Notes: generated by a model not told the origin, from the letters alone. 64,000 bases of DNA from Grifola frondosa (GCA_001683735.1 LUGG01000015.1:930001-994000), one strand, 5' to 3'. Positions 43,382-55,529 are shown, counted from the stretch's first letter. Program-made: numbers and translations.

Positions 43382-44518
43382 ATGCCTATTGCTGACGACG
43401 CCGAGCGCCCGTCTGAACTCGATGGCTCACATCTTGGTTAGTATGGTGGAATTTTTGGCTCTGCTCAACGTTGCTAATCTGAAAGTCTACGATAGACGAG
43501 GAACCGTTGGTACATGACTGTACCCCGCAAATGCGCTCAACATGTTCTCCTTTAGATAGCGCTCCCTCTCTCGGTATTCCATATGTATGTCTTAGTCGTC
43601 CATCTTCTCATTATTATTGTGTGCAAGAAGCTATAAAACACAAAGCGGCAGACATTGTCCGCTCCAGAACGTCATGCCTCTCTACAGCTTTTTCCGCCGT
43701 GTCTACGATGTCCTCCGACGTTTATTCTCATATCCTCCTCTTTCGACTACCTGAAATTTATAATTGGCGCATCACACAACATATGGAGACTATTCCTGGA
43801 CCACCCGTGGATGCTTCGTTGGAGGACAAATCGCGCGTATTCGCTAGGGGGCTGATGCAAGAATGGAAGTGGACCACCGTCCTCAGCGGCCTTCTCCTTT
43901 TGTGAGCGATAAGACTTCTGTGTTCTTTTAAATGATCTAACTTCAATTGCAAGTACGTCAAAAGGTCTGCTACGTGTTTCTGGCGTTGCAGAAGATCTAG
44001 TCGCAAACACTTTTGGAACAATATCCATGATTTGTGCCTTTGACGGTTTATTGATAGGCGCATTCTACCTAATTGCGGTATCGAATATGCACGGTGAATT
44101 ATTACGCATGCAGGTGACGTCCATTTTCCTTGTTGGCATTCCTCTCAATACCTCGCTCTCATGCTCGTTCAGAATACCGCCCGTTTCAGACTTACTGGAT
44201 GGCGAAGCGTACCGAGTCTCCTTGCCGCGCCTGTAGCATGGCTTGCATGGTGGGTGTCGTTGTCCTAGTTGCATCCTTGTTGCCCGATGCTTGACGATGC
44301 GCAGGTCCGCAATTTCACTTCTCGCCCTCATCATCTCGTATGTCTGGCATGCGGGTGCCACTATCGAAACTGAGAGCAGCGGTCATCCCTCGGCCCCGTC
44401 GTACATTGCGCATATAGCCGTGACTGGAGTACTTCTCACTGGGATTGTTCACTTCGTGGTGATTGTTCACTCCGTATCGAAAATGGATTCTGTCGTCGAG
44501 CAAGATGTGGTTGTGTAG
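43382..44518 (+). CDS. Four-TM protein B (B-type), plus strand
   Basis: Exon 1 is 43382-43436 (MPIADDAERPSELDGSHLG), then an exon from 43496 (DEEPLVHDCTPQMRS). The frame runs on, with or without a short intron near 43585, to LPEIYNWRITQHMETIPGPP..LMQEWKWTTVLSGLLLL. Later exons encode SKGLLRVSGVAEDLVANTF with ISMICAFDGLLIGAFYLIAV, then LTGWRSVPSLLAAPVAWLAW, then SAISLLALIISYVWHAG through VTGVLLTGIVHFVVIVHSV to the stop at 44518. Splice sites are GT-AG (GTGAGC, GTGACG, GTGGGT donors). Four membrane helices; no signal peptide. Its nearest relative in the window is C at 45178-46161 (IY.WR..Q..(E/D)T.P, EW.W). Function unknown. Confidence 0.65.
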
Positions 44519-45177
44519 CATGGGGCCACGTTTGGTCGATGGTCTAAATAGTGGATGCCTGGTGCGTCTTCGCCTTGGGTTTTGATGGACCTAACATGGG
44601 ATAATTCTCGATTCGAACAATGCCGTTGACTTATTTATGATCCAGCTATTGGACTGTTTGTACGATACTAGAACCCGGCCTATCTTCGTTTATTGTTACC
44701 GATTGTTACTGATTAGAACTATAGAAGTGTATGCACTGGGTACTCGCACCTACGAAAATAGATTATTCACGACCCCTCGCATGGCTATATAGTACTCCTG
44801 TAATCCTAAAAATGATGAATGCATTTCACGCCCAGGCTTCCGCCTCCGACGCTGATATTTAACTTCCGGTGTATTGAAGCTGGCTGTGACGATCTCTCAC
44901 TTGAGTAGGAAAGGTAGGAGCCCTGAAATGTCTAATAAATTTGAGCAGCAATTCCGTTCCTACTACAAACATGACCGTCAAATATGTGCTCTGTTCCAAA
45001 TCGAGACGCGTGCAGGACCAGTGCACGTTGAATAGATATATTTTGATCGAAAACATCAGATCTCGGACGTAACAAAACTCGATGACTATCATACAAATTC
45101 AGATCTATTCGTCTCCATAGAATGATTTCCGTAGATGATAAATAACACGAACACTAGGACATAAATACGGGGAGCTG
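44519..45177. other. Convergent spacer between B and C; axis of gene-pair mirror
   Basis: No gene. The mirror axis of the duplicated four-TM gene pairs lies in this spacer, near 44850. Confidence 0.45.
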
Positions 45178-46161
45178 TTATTTGGCCTCGTCCGCAGAGA
45201 TACTCGGCTCCGTTGCTAGGCCCATCCTAGCTAAAGACCATGCGATGATCACGAAGTGTGTCACTCCAATAAAAAGCACTGCCGTGACAGCTAAGGATGC
45301 AACAAGCCATGACGCTCTCGGGCCGTCACTGTCGACTTCAACATTCGCGGCAGGACGCCAAACATATGCCAGAATAAGAGCAAGCAGCGAAAGTATAGAC
45401 CTGCGAACGATACGGAGTGAGGTATGACACGACTCATCAGAACAGGGATTGCTCACCATGTGAGCCATACTACAGATGCGGCCAGAAGTGCGGGGACGTT
45501 CCGCCATCTGGATGCCTCGAGCCGAGCAGCATTCTAAAGTCGGCGTGATAATGATGGATAACAGAGGTTCACGAGAGACCTTACCTGGACCCAAACTATT
45601 CCACTCGTTACATTGTATAACGTATACATACAGACAAGGCCAATCAATATGCCGTTCAACGCGCAGATCGCAGCTATCTTCCCAAAGGCGCTTGCCGCAG
45701 GATTTTCTGCAACACCAGAGATTTGTAGCATGGCATTGGATGTGCTTCAAATGGTGATTAGACCAGTACGAAGGCATCAGTTGTTTGATCACTCACAATA
45801 GAAGCAAGGCACAGACGACGATGATCCAGCTCCACTCTTGTATCAGCTCGCTAGAGAATGTGTGCCACACCTGCCCCCATTTCCCCTCAAGCACAGGCAT
45901 GTCAGGAACAGTGTCGATTAGTTGTGCGACTCGCCAGTGGTATATTGGACTAAATAGCAGTGAAGGGAAACGTCGATCATTCCGCATACCCCATTTCGCT
46001 GACACGGCTGTTCGTAAGAAGAAAAATAAGTCATCGGTCTCGTCATATATACAGACTCTCATCTTTACCAAACGGTAATTGAATGAAGTCGCCACGCGAC
46101 TTGAAGTTATCGGCCGTAGGCTGGGTGGCTGACATCGGACAGACTCGAGGATGAATATCAC
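45178..46161 (-). CDS. Four-TM protein C (B-type), minus strand
   Basis: Reads IYHWRVAQLIDTVPDMPVLE..LIQEWSWIIVVCALLLL (exon ending near 45797), then AMLQISGVAENPAASAFGKI with AAICALNGILIGLVCMYTLY (45735-45587), RLEASRWRNVPALLAASVVW-LTW (near 45533-45459), and SILSLLALILAYVWRPAANV to TAVLFIGVTHFVIIAWSLAR and the stop at 45178. Same exon plan as A, B and D. The start is uncertain; the methionine at 46161 opens the frame, but upstream exons are possible by analogy with B. Four predicted helices. Confidence 0.65.
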
Positions 46162-46339
46162 GAAACCCTCCCCACCTTGCCCACATTTATATCAGTCAAC
46201 TCTTGCGTATTGCGAGGGTATTAGAGTTACGAGGAGAGTCATCCTTGCGGTGATGAGTCCATTCATCACCTTGTAATATTAGAGTTCATAGTATAGACCG
46301 CATCAGATTACTTACATAATGACATGCACAGCAGCGGCA

Positions 46340-46795
46340 TGGACGCGAACCGCCGCGAACTGCCGCGGATGCGCGGGGCAATTACCGCAAACCACCGCGA
46401 ACTATCAAGACGAACTATTGAAGCGGTTAGAGACTCAAAGATGCAGTCTTGCAGACAGTATGGAATGCTAGTACTCATTTATATTTAGGACTATTGACTG
46501 AAAAATGGTAAATCTAACAATTTATTGATTTTTGTGCCTTGTGTCATTATCCACTTAATTAACATGAGCCTCAAGAACTATAGTATATCTTCAAGATTTT
46601 TAAATCTGTGACTCGGACAGAACCCCAGATCAACTTGGAAAAATCATATTTGTGTTCACAACGCAATCTTAATGTAAGCTATGACTTCAACAAGATAATT
46701 GAAGATAATGAGATTGAGGGATTGCGGTACTAATAGAGTAATATAATAGGCGCCCGCGGTAATGCCCGCGCTAGTTCGCATCGGGCGCACGTTAA
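46340..46795. mobile_element. Possible small inverted-repeat (MITE-like) element
   Basis: GCGCGGGGCAATTACCGC near 46371-46388 pairs with GCGGTAATGCCCGCGC at 46756-46771 in inverse orientation. The left end also has short repeats of ACCGCCGCGAACTGCCGCG near 46350. The interior is AT-rich without an ORF. It lies in the divergent promoter region between C and D and could affect their regulation. No target-site duplication was confirmed. Confidence 0.35.
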
Positions 46796-47328
46796 TTTCT
46801 CTAACAGTCCAACAGCACGCATCACGGCTCGGATGGTCAACGAATGGTACACCGCCACTGCTCTCGTTGTGATACTTATATCGCCTCACTGTCATAGTGT
46901 AAAGCACATGGGTCTGCTAGAGATGCTCGCCAACCATTCCCGTGAACTTTGCTGGTCTACGGTTTGTTTGCATTATGTTTTTTCTTTGCGGAAAGAGCAC
47001 AGCTCCTCCACCTGCCAGCACGCATCCGGCTGTGCTGCTAGCACATATATCCTGCTTGGAACCCTAATATACTCATACTGCATCGGTCTGAATGTGTATC
47101 GTGGAGCTATTACCTTCAATTCTCGTACATATATCCTCTTTCCTTGTCTCATGAGCCAAGATATCTCTTATCGTTCTCTTCCGACATCACAATGACCTTT
47201 CTTCACCCAAAACTTGTTTATACGCGGTGGAAGACAGTTCTATTGGACCGCCTGGCAGTAGCCCCCACCACAGAGAGTAGTGCAAGTGGTGAGCGATTAT
47301 TTGATTCCTGCAGACCGAATCAACAACA

Positions 47329-48356
47329 ATGAGTATTCCAGAGTTGCGCGCTGCTCCATCTCCAAATCGAGAAAATGTAGCGCCATGTCTCGATCTGCGA
47401 CCTTCCAATGCAATTGTAGAAGACATCGAGCACGGGCAAGCGGGTAACGAGCTGTGGAGAATATCGTCAGGCTCTAGTACGGCACTGGCGTCCGCCCGCT
47501 CGATGATGTTTTGGATCTATTACCACGTTCTCCTGCTTCATTTCATACCTTCTGTTTATCATTGGCTCGCTGCTCCGCTCTACGATGAATCCCAGAATGA
47601 GACGCTCCTCAGCTCCGTCATCGAAGATAGGTGGCTTGGCATTTCCCGCAAGCTCGTAAAACAATGGAAAATGTTATTATTCCTTTGCGGCGCGGTCTTG
47701 TCGTGAGTGATCACAATATATTGTGGGATGCCGAACTCAACGACTGCAAAGGGCTACTGTAGCTCTGCTACAGATTTCTGATATCGCCGAACACATTCTG
47801 ACCAACACTCTCGCAATGATATGCATCGTCTGTGCGCTCACCAGCCTGGTCATGGGATTGATTCACTTGTTCACCATACATAACGTCCGGAGTGGATTGT
47901 TGTGGGTCCAAGTGAGATCTGCCTAAATATAGATGTTATGTTATCATGCTCATATCTCGTTAGGGCGCTGTTCAAATGGGGTGGCCGAATGTTGCTGCTC
48001 TTTTGGCCGCTCCTGCTGCATGGCTAGTGTGGTAACGGGCTCCTGTTTTTCCAAAATCAAATCAGTCCTTATCTGAGAAATCGTGTAGGTCGATATTCAC
48101 CCTCCTCGCATTGGTGCTCTCCTACGTTTGGAGTACGCCTGAACCTTCAAACGGCACAAATGGGAATATGCTGGCATTTCCTCCTAACAACGTTACCCAA
48201 GTTGTAGATTCCCACAACAACGGCGCCACGGTGGCGATAATTGTCGAACGTTTAACGGTCACTGGAGTGATTAGCATCGGGATGGCGCATGTCGTCATTG
48301 TCGCTCTGTCTCTGGTCAAATTGAGTTCCATTGACGCACAGGATGCACCTCCGTGA
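47329..48356 (+). CDS. Four-TM protein D (A-type), plus strand
   Basis: Four exons, 47329-47702, 47752-47911, 47964-48031 and 48089-48356, with GT-AG introns of 49-57 bp, join in frame to 289 residues. The N-terminal 70 residues are soluble (MSIPELRAAPSPNRENVAPC). FWIYYHVLLLHFIPSVYHWL and DRWLGISRKLVKQWK follow, then four helices: LLFLCGAVLS-TVALLQI, MICIVCALTSLVMGLIHLF, VAALLAAPAAWLVW-SIFTLL, and VTGVISIGMAHVVIVALSLV. Asn-rich GTNGNMLAFPPNNVTQ lies between helices 3 and 4, with possible N-glycosylation at NGT and NVT. It forms a divergent pair with C. Function unknown. This is the best-resolved gene model of the four. Confidence 0.75.
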
Positions 48357-48925
48357 AGTCCACGACTATTACGGCGACATAATGAAGCGTCAGCTCGAAT
48401 GCGCCTTCAGCACCCACCCCCACCCATCCCCGCACCACTCACACACACCATGTCGATGCATACGGAAGGTCGGGGGGTTACTGTGGCCAACGAGCTGCCA
48501 ATATCTTCGCATTGTGTTAGAGTTACTCGAGGGCTTTGTTTGCGTACGAGGAGTGTAAAGAATGTTATAGGTTATTTTTTTCTTCAGGGATACCCGCTTG
48601 CTTGCTGAATGCCATCTATTTCTTGATATCGTTCTACTGTATCTTTTATCTGTTAGTTCAAGTCTTTCATAGTTCTTTTGGACGATATTACGCGATCGAG
48701 TACACAGGAGACTGAGGCTTCACGCGATGCGCCTCGCAATCTTGTTTCTTTCTCGAAATTCGATGGTTAGAGGCTCTTTGTTCAGTATTCTGAAGATCTG
48801 CATGCATGTTAGATAAATAGTCAAAGATCCTGCGTCAAGCAACAAAAATCAAGTGAAAATAGCAGAAAAATACATATTATGTTTCTTCTACAAACACAGC
48901 CAAACATGAGAGGCAGCGGCGCCAC

Positions 48926-50269
48926 ATGACTATACTAAGCATCTTGACAAAAGCACTCGCATCTCTCATCATGCAGAATCGAAAATCTCGTTACTATAAG
49001 CAAACTCCCCCAGGAGGGGCGAGTACACCATCGACGCCCATCGACAATCTGAACAATAAACGCGCTGAGGCCAAACGCCAGTTTATGAAGAAACAGCGCC
49101 TCAGGCAACGCGAGCGCCGGCAGGCCGCTAGGCAACAATCGAAATCCTCCAATAAGCATACACTCATGCTTATCATCGCCGCGAAGAAGGTGAAGAGGGA
49201 ACGGTGGTCGACGATCGCTGCAGAGACACTGGATATTGTGCTCGGAGATGGCAAGTACGTCGAAGAGCGCCGTGTTCCTCTTCTTTCTTCTACTCTAGCT
49301 CAATCCGCACGCCAAGGCTCATTCGACGTATTCACCACTACAACTCATGTCGCCCACGACGTCGCCGCACAGATCGAACTTAGCCGCCAAGGTACCATAT
49401 TCTATCCTCATTATTCCGAGCCGCTCGCCAAGTGGGCACACGCACATCCTATAACAAGTACCACGACCACAATCGACTTCTCACGGAACTCCACGCTGAC
49501 TGTTGCTCGCCGCCTCTCGCAGTCGCTTCCCCCATCCGGCCCCCAGACAAAGCTCGGCGTCCTCTCATTCGCATCCCCCAAGAAGCCAGGCGGAGGGTTC
49601 CTCCACGGCGGTGACGAGCAAGAAGAGACCATCGCGCGCTTGAGCTCGCTTGTGGCAAGCCTTGGCGTTCCTGCTGCGAAGGATTTCTACAAGGAGCACA
49701 AGAAATACAAGGTGGAAGACGGCAGTGGGCTGCACGATCACTCAATGGTGTGCTCCCCCGGCGTAGTGGTGATCAGAAGAGACTGGGATGACGACACAGA
49801 GGGCAGACCGTCGGAGGACTCTACAGGTGGCGACTTTATCGCGCCGTACCTGATTAACGTGCTATCGGTCGTACCTGTGAATGCAGCAGCCGTTCGTGCG
49901 AAACATCTGATTCTCCCCTCTGAGGAGCAGTTTTTCGAGGACGGTATTCGGAGTGCGATGAAAGAGCGGATGGCGCGAGCACTGCGCGTGTTTGAGGAAC
50001 GCGGCGACAAAGTGCTGGTGCTTGGAGCGTTCGGGTGCGGATCTAGCCAGAACAAGGTGGAGATGGTGGCGAGTGTTTGGGCGGAACTGCTCGTCTGTGG
50101 GAGGTCCGAGGACGGCGGTGAGGAGGCAGCGAAACGCGCTGCGCGATTCAAGAATTCGTTTGAGAAGGTAGTATTTGCGGTCCCCGGAAAGCTCTTTGAA
50201 CTGTTCAAGAGTGCGTTCGAGATGCGAATCTTCGAGGAACAGGTGGCGTTGGCGACGATGGACGAATGA
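48926..50269 (+). CDS. Microbial-type PARG (poly(ADP-ribose) glycohydrolase) domain protein
   Basis: 447 residues in one exon. The basic N-terminus (FMKKQRLRQRERRQAARQQS) suggests nuclear entry. RWSTIAAETLDIVLGDGKYV and FSRNSTLTVARRLSQ fit the PF10021-type (DUF2263) N-terminal part. LGVLSFASPKKPGGGFLHGG followed by DEQEE gives GGG-X7-QEE, the PARG catalytic signature; the Glu pair hydrolyses the O-glycosidic bond of ADP-ribose polymers. VVIRRDWDDD, YLINVLSVVPVNA and KVLVLGAFGCGSSQN (macrodomain-like G-F/C-G) follow. A later start at 48971 (MQNRKSRYYKQ) is equally possible. The role would be removal of poly(ADP-ribose). It heads the directly duplicated unit with the DUF6533 gene; its second copy is truncated. 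Confidence 0.85.
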   Translation: MTILSILTKALASLIMQNRKSRYYKQTPPGGASTPSTPIDNLNNKRAEAKRQFMKKQRLRQRERRQAARQQSKSSNKHTLMLIIAAKKVKRERWSTIAAETLDIVLGDGKYVEERRVPLLSSTLAQSARQGSFDVFTTTTHVAHDVAAQIELSRQGTIFYPHYSEPLAKWAHAHPITSTTTTIDFSRNSTLTVARRLSQSLPPSGPQTKLGVLSFASPKKPGGGFLHGGDEQEETIARLSSLVASLGVPAAKDFYKEHKKYKVEDGSGLHDHSMVCSPGVVVIRRDWDDDTEGRPSEDSTGGDFIAPYLINVLSVVPVNAAAVRAKHLILPSEEQFFEDGIRSAMKERMARALRVFEERGDKVLVLGAFGCGSSQNKVEMVASVWAELLVCGRSEDGGEEAAKRAARFKNSFEKVVFAVPGKLFELFKSAFEMRIFEEQVALATMDE

Positions 50270-50660
50270 TAGGTATACCATTTCTTTCCTCTGGATCTTA
50301 AGCTGTATCATTATAGTTATGAGCTGCGGATCTGTATATTACCACTATTCCCATAATGTATTGTTCTGCTGTAACGATTACTGCGATAGTAATGAAGGGC
50401 TCATATCTCGCTGATACCACCATGGAAACGATGCCAAGCAATGTAATGGCGGAGAGCAGCGCATCATTCTCCCATCCTGAACGTGCTTTGTTCTGTGTAT
50501 ACAATGCCGACGTGGCAGGCCTCTATGGATATCTATAGGATTTCAAGATCGTAATGAACAGCAACGCACTCCAATTCTAGGACGGACAAAATGCGCATCA
50601 ATACCCGTTGGATATCAAAGACAATATCACACCAACAGAAGAACAAATATTCCAGCTTAC

Positions 50661-52333
50661 CTAGACGGATGGACCGGATTCCGCTTCAGGCAACCCACGG
50701 ACGTTGGCCTGGCCTGACATTATTTCCTCCTCGCAGCGCAGCGGGTTCTCGCCCTCGACCGCTTCATCTGCTCCCTCATCGTCGAAGTAATTAGGATCCA
50801 TGGCGGAGAACGAGAACCCATGGTCCAGAGGTGCACCGAGAGGATCAATGAAGGTTGATAAGCGGACTGAGCCAGTCGACGATACCCAAGTTGTATCTTC
50901 GCTGCTGTTGACGGGCGCACTAATTTCGCGGAGATTGAGCATGAAGCGTGATATGATAATTGCTGATATTCTGCACGATGACGGATATCAAAGAAACTAA
51001 AATGAAGAGAATTAAGGGTTACTGACGGGTTGAAGAACGTGCTGATGTATGAGGCGTCATTCTACCGACGGTTAGTACATAGGCACGGTGAGTGAATATC
51101 CGTTGGAATTTGAGACAAATCTACCTACAAAGGTATCTCCCAAGTATGTCAATATGATATCTATAATGCCGATTATCAACAAGGCTCTATGAACCGCATG
51201 GTTGTTAAACCAACATCTGGCCTGTCTCGACTTTTGGTAACTTACAAGAAGTATATCATGCCTAATGGAGGTGCATCAGGTCGGGATATATATTGACGCA
51301 TGAATGAAACTGACCATCCCTCAATATCAAAGAGTGCAATGCAGTTCGAAGATTAACCTCTCCGGCACCTCGCCTTCTCCAGGACGTCTGGTGCACAATT
51401 ACTACAAGAGCAAGTACATCCGCAGTGATCATTGTCGCACGCCTTACATACGTCACTGGAAGTATTGCATGAGCTGAGCATTTGAGCAGTAGAAGGCCGA
51501 TAGCAACGCGTACATCTATGTGACACACCGATTGAGTCGACAAGATGCAATAACATGAACAAATTTCACTAACATGTTTATGAGCTCCGATGAGGACAAA
51601 TAAACTGTCGTGCAATTGATGGGAGGCGGAGCTACAACAGCCACTTGCCGCACACCTGTAAACTAGAAACATGTGTCACACTTCAATTGCATGCCAACGT
51701 CAACGCAGAGGACAGGGCTCACCAGTGAAACGCCGAAGGGGATCAGTGACAAGATGCATATCAATAAAGCGATATACCATTGACGACCAGACAAGGCATA
51801 TGCTCGAAGACTCGAGAATGCTTCGCAGAAATACCAGTGGCCAGTCAGATGTGAGAATATTATATGATTGGTAGGGACTCACCGGCCACAAGGAAATCGA
51901 AGAGTATACCAAAAGCTGTCCCCGACCAAACCAACACAGAGCAGCTCTGGAAATTTTGAGTGTGCTAAGACAGTCTACAGTAATAGGACAAGAACTGTAC
52001 CCTTGTTGATAACGGATATATGGTTGGAAGGATGAGAATATTGACTAGAAGAGTAGGATACCTTGCCAGCAAGAATACTAAGGTGGCCATCGAAAATCGA
52101 CGCTTCCAGACCAGTTGGCATTCGCGATCAAAGGTAATAAGGTGCTCGTAGACCATGAGGGCTGCAATGAATGAGAAAATGGTTTGAAATTAGAACTGAA
52201 GTACTGACCGATTGTCGATATGCAACAACATATTGTGATGAAGCTGTGTGATAGGATATATTAGATGAGGAAAAGTTGTGGTGAGCATCACTCACACTTG
52301 CTGATCCTCTTCAGCGTTGACAATGGATGACAT
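50661..52333 (-). CDS. DUF6533 multi-pass membrane protein, copy 1
   Basis: Start at 52333 (MSSIVNAEEDQQ), stop at 50661. Exon pieces: LMVYEHLITFDRECQLVWKR with RFSMATLVFLLARYP near 52160-52065 is the DUF6533 core (YD/EH.(L/I)TF..E...VWKR.....LFLL.RY). SVLVWSGTAFGILFDFLVA follows, then SLRAYALSGRQWYIALLICI and LSLIPFGVSL near 51822-51720, AIGLLLLKCSAHAILPVTYV near 51490, VLALVVIVHQTSWRRRGAG, LRTALHSLILRDG and finally MLNLREISAPVNSSED with an acidic cytoplasmic tail (DPNYFDDEGADEAVEG). Seven helices are expected, as in fungal receptor-like proteins of this family; the ligand is unknown. Introns are short GT-AG. It converges on the PARG gene. Confidence 0.75.
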
Positions 52334-54885
52334 GATATGGGATAGTCAGAAAGAACTGGGACACAATGCTGTAAGAGAGATTGAGAGATCCCGTTCTTAT
52401 ATCTATCATCGAGACACAATCACCGCAGTGAGATGTCGTCGCAGCGCATTAAAATCATGGTCTGATTGATCATGGCTGTCCTATGATGTTCCCACACCAT
52501 TTGACTACATGAACAAAATGCTGGATGAGGACGTACCAGTATACCGAGACAACAAATCATGTGGGACAACTTGGAGCAATGCTGGCCTCAGTAGCCGCAG
52601 CTCCACATTCAAATATCGGTGGTAAGGTTCAGTTTAAGACAGCAGGATATCATGATTGGGTCACAAGGATAGAGGAAACGATCGAAAACGGTTCGCCATA
52701 AGGATAAGGGACGGAGGTGAGTAGATATCACCGGATGCATAAAGAGACCTGGTACATACATGAGCACGCCGTATCATATGGCCCATCCTGTACATCACCA
52801 AGATGAACAACAACCTGACCACTTCTGATGTTCGCAGTTGATATGACAACATGGAAAGGTGCTCGACTATGGTTGTAGATGAACAACAAGGATGGATGAA
52901 CGAATGCACCGGAACAACCCGAGATACAGCCTGTGCATCAGCCACGATAAGTTATCAACCCGCTAGATGAGATTGGAACTGGAACACATCGCACTACTCG
53001 GCGGCCATAGAGAGTTCAGATGCACATCGGGATCATGTAGCGACAGACGGTCGATGGCCACAAGGGCGTGCATGCTTCACGTGGCAACACGCGCAGGCTT
53101 CATCGCCGCAGTCCAGAATGCTGTAGTTCTTCCCTCTGGCTCGAATCATATCACACTTGTGTTGGGATATATCTTTGAAAGAGCACCCCGGTCCCGGGTC
53201 TACTTCATGGTTGATTGTCAGAGCCATTGATTCGCTTGAATAAATAACCTTCTTACATCCGAATCAGCTGCGCGTTCATGAGAGCACACCAACGCGTTGT
53301 AGCGAAGGCACCTATAACAAACAAGGACAGGTGAACTGGACCATTTCATAGTAGACATTGAACCGTCAGAATAGTTCGTATTGAAATTTCTATGACAGGC
53401 GTTATTAGCGCTCGGACCACGACGGCAAAAATCACTACCTTTGAGAGCCCACATCGCGTTCAGACTACGTTGTGGCTCGACAAACATGGAACAGCGTAGT
53501 GGGGGTATGATGACAACATCGGACAGATGCCTGCCAAATAACATGTTATATTTCGTGCAGAGGAGCGCAATTTCGACGACTTACCATGAGAAACAGATCA
53601 AGAGCACAGGAAACGAGCGACATGAATAATTTTGACGAAAGACAGTCGCGATAGTTGTCAAACAGGCCGGAGTCTTGGATGGCATACCCATAGCAAGGTT
53701 TTTGAGATAGCTTTCGCGTGGGCGTCATATGATCCACGTAAAACAGTATCTTGCATATCAGTATTGTGGGACTGGAACCTACGCCAGAGAATGCAAAACC
53801 ACAGGCTCCCGGATACCAATACCGCAGATGTCAATAGAAAAACCCGTCGTGAGTGTTCAGCGTTCAGTCTCAGTGACAATGTACGTGGGAACGCGGCATT
53901 TGCCGAGCTTTACATAGACCAGCCACTGACTACTCGCCTCCACCTGGAACCATATCGCAACTCCAACAATAAAATATCCATCATGGCGCTGTCGCTACTC
54001 GGACATTTCGCGAATTATGTTGAGATCGTCTGTGCGAGCTAACTTTCATACAGCGTTACCCTCACAACAAACGTCAGGTCGTGACATTCGGAACACCGCT
54101 CCGTCACTATCGATAGAAATGGATTTGAAAATTAGGTATCAATGTCTGTCGAGCTCCGCGAAGTCTGTGCTGTGAGTATTGTCGGTCTTGTCCTCTACAA
54201 CTCATAATTTTGCGTGCAGGTAAACAGTGAAGTGATCGATGTAGCACTGCTTCAATAGACTTGAACGGTATCAGGCTCCTTGCAAGAGACCTTCTCCTCA
54301 ACAATTCAGCTTGATTTTATGTCTGAATTTTGCCCATTCCTTTTGTGTGGTTGTCCCGGAGCTTAACTGTGCGAATTTCTCATGCATCGCTCTTCCACAC
54401 CTCGGAGTGCTATGCAATCATATGGACTGGAAGATGTTCAAATCCTTTCTTCGTTTCATCTGGCCGCTATGACCTGTAATTCTACTAACTACGGTGCGCA
54501 TTTTCCATTGCGCTGATCTGTCACCTTCATATCTCTGGTTGTCCTACGGAGTCGCACCAAGAATATCCATCGCACTTAATTCCAGGACCTTGTGGATGTT
54601 GGTGAGCAGCTGTCGACCTGTCAATTCTATAGTCTTTGGATATGTTTTGATCCCATATACTATTCGAGTCGCTCCTCAACATTCCGCATCGTTTCTGATG
54701 CAGTTCGTTAGAAAACTCCCGCCCCCGCCTTCTGTCCTTCTGAGCGACATGCATATGAGCCTTCCCATGTTTCAGATTGCGTCTTGTTCTATCCCCCAGC
54801 TCGTTGAGTTGAAACGGACGAATGCTGCGGCCAATCCACGGTTAGTAATTGTCGGAGGCTCGACGGTTGTTGTAGTGCTGATCGT
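52334..54885. other. Spacer between duplication units; decayed or unresolved
   Basis: 52334-52950 is the upstream flank of DUF6533 copy 1 and is shared with copy 2. From 52950 to 54840 short minus-strand frames such as VFLLTSAVLVSGSLWFCILW and MSLVSCALDLFLMVS look like single membrane helices of a decayed gene, perhaps DUF6533-like, but I cannot join them. A plus-strand frame at 54494-54937 ends inside the PARG fragment and is not convincing. Confidence 0.3.
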
Positions 54886-55340
54886 GCACCTCGAAGAAAC
54901 AGCGCCTCAGGCGACGAGAGCGCTGGCAGGCCGCTAGGCAACAATCGAAGTTCTCCACTAAGCATACACTCATACTTATTATTGCGGTGAAGAAGATGAA
55001 GAGGGAGCGATGCTCGACGACCGCTGCAGAGACCCTGGATATTGTGCTTGGAGATGGCAACCATGTCGAAGAGCGCCGTGTTCCCCTTCTTTCTTCTACT
55101 CTAGCTCAATCCGCACGCCAAGGCTCATTCGACGTGTTCACGACTATAACTCATGTCGCCCACGACATTGCGGCGCAGATCGAACTTAGCCGCCAAGGTA
55201 CCATATTCTATCCATATTATTCCGAGCCGCTCGCCAAGTGGGCACATGCGCATCCTATAGCAAGTACCACGACCACAATCGACTTCTCTCGGAATTCTGC
55301 GGTGACTATTGCTCGCTGCCTCTCATGGTCCCTCCCGAAC
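54886..55340 (+). pseudogene. Truncated PARG copy without catalytic domain
   Basis: Nucleotide and protein match to about 49085-49530 of the intact gene: MKKMKRERCSTTAAETLDIV, then VEERRVPLLSSTLAQSARQG and FSRNSAVTIARCLSWSLP. It stops just before LGVLSFASPKKPGGG, so the GGG..QEE signature is absent. The sequence after about 55340 corresponds to about 50505 in copy 1 (GGCAGGCCTCTATG in both), so roughly 1 kb is deleted. The 5' end of the gene is also missing or changed. Confidence 0.8.
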
Positions 55341-55529
55341 GTGCATAATTATGTACATATGGTGTCGACGCGGCAGGCCTCTATGAATTACGGCACATAC
55401 AGATTCAGAGATCGTAATGAGCAGCAATGCACTCCAATTCTAAGACGGAGAAAAAGCGCATCAGTACCCATTGGGTATCGATGATAAAGACAACATCACA
55501 CAAACCGGACAACAAATATTCCAGCTTAC

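Noticed and set aside
51353..51562. Cys-rich peptide (SDVCKACDNDHCGCTCSCSNC) as a small metal-binding protein
   Set aside because: It is the alternate frame of a DUF6533 membrane exon (TYVRRATMITADVLALVVIV).
52950..54500. A third DUF6533 gene between the duplicated units
   Set aside because: Isolated hydrophobic peptides on the minus strand could not be joined, and the DUF6533 core (YEHL.TF..E..VWKR) was not found there.
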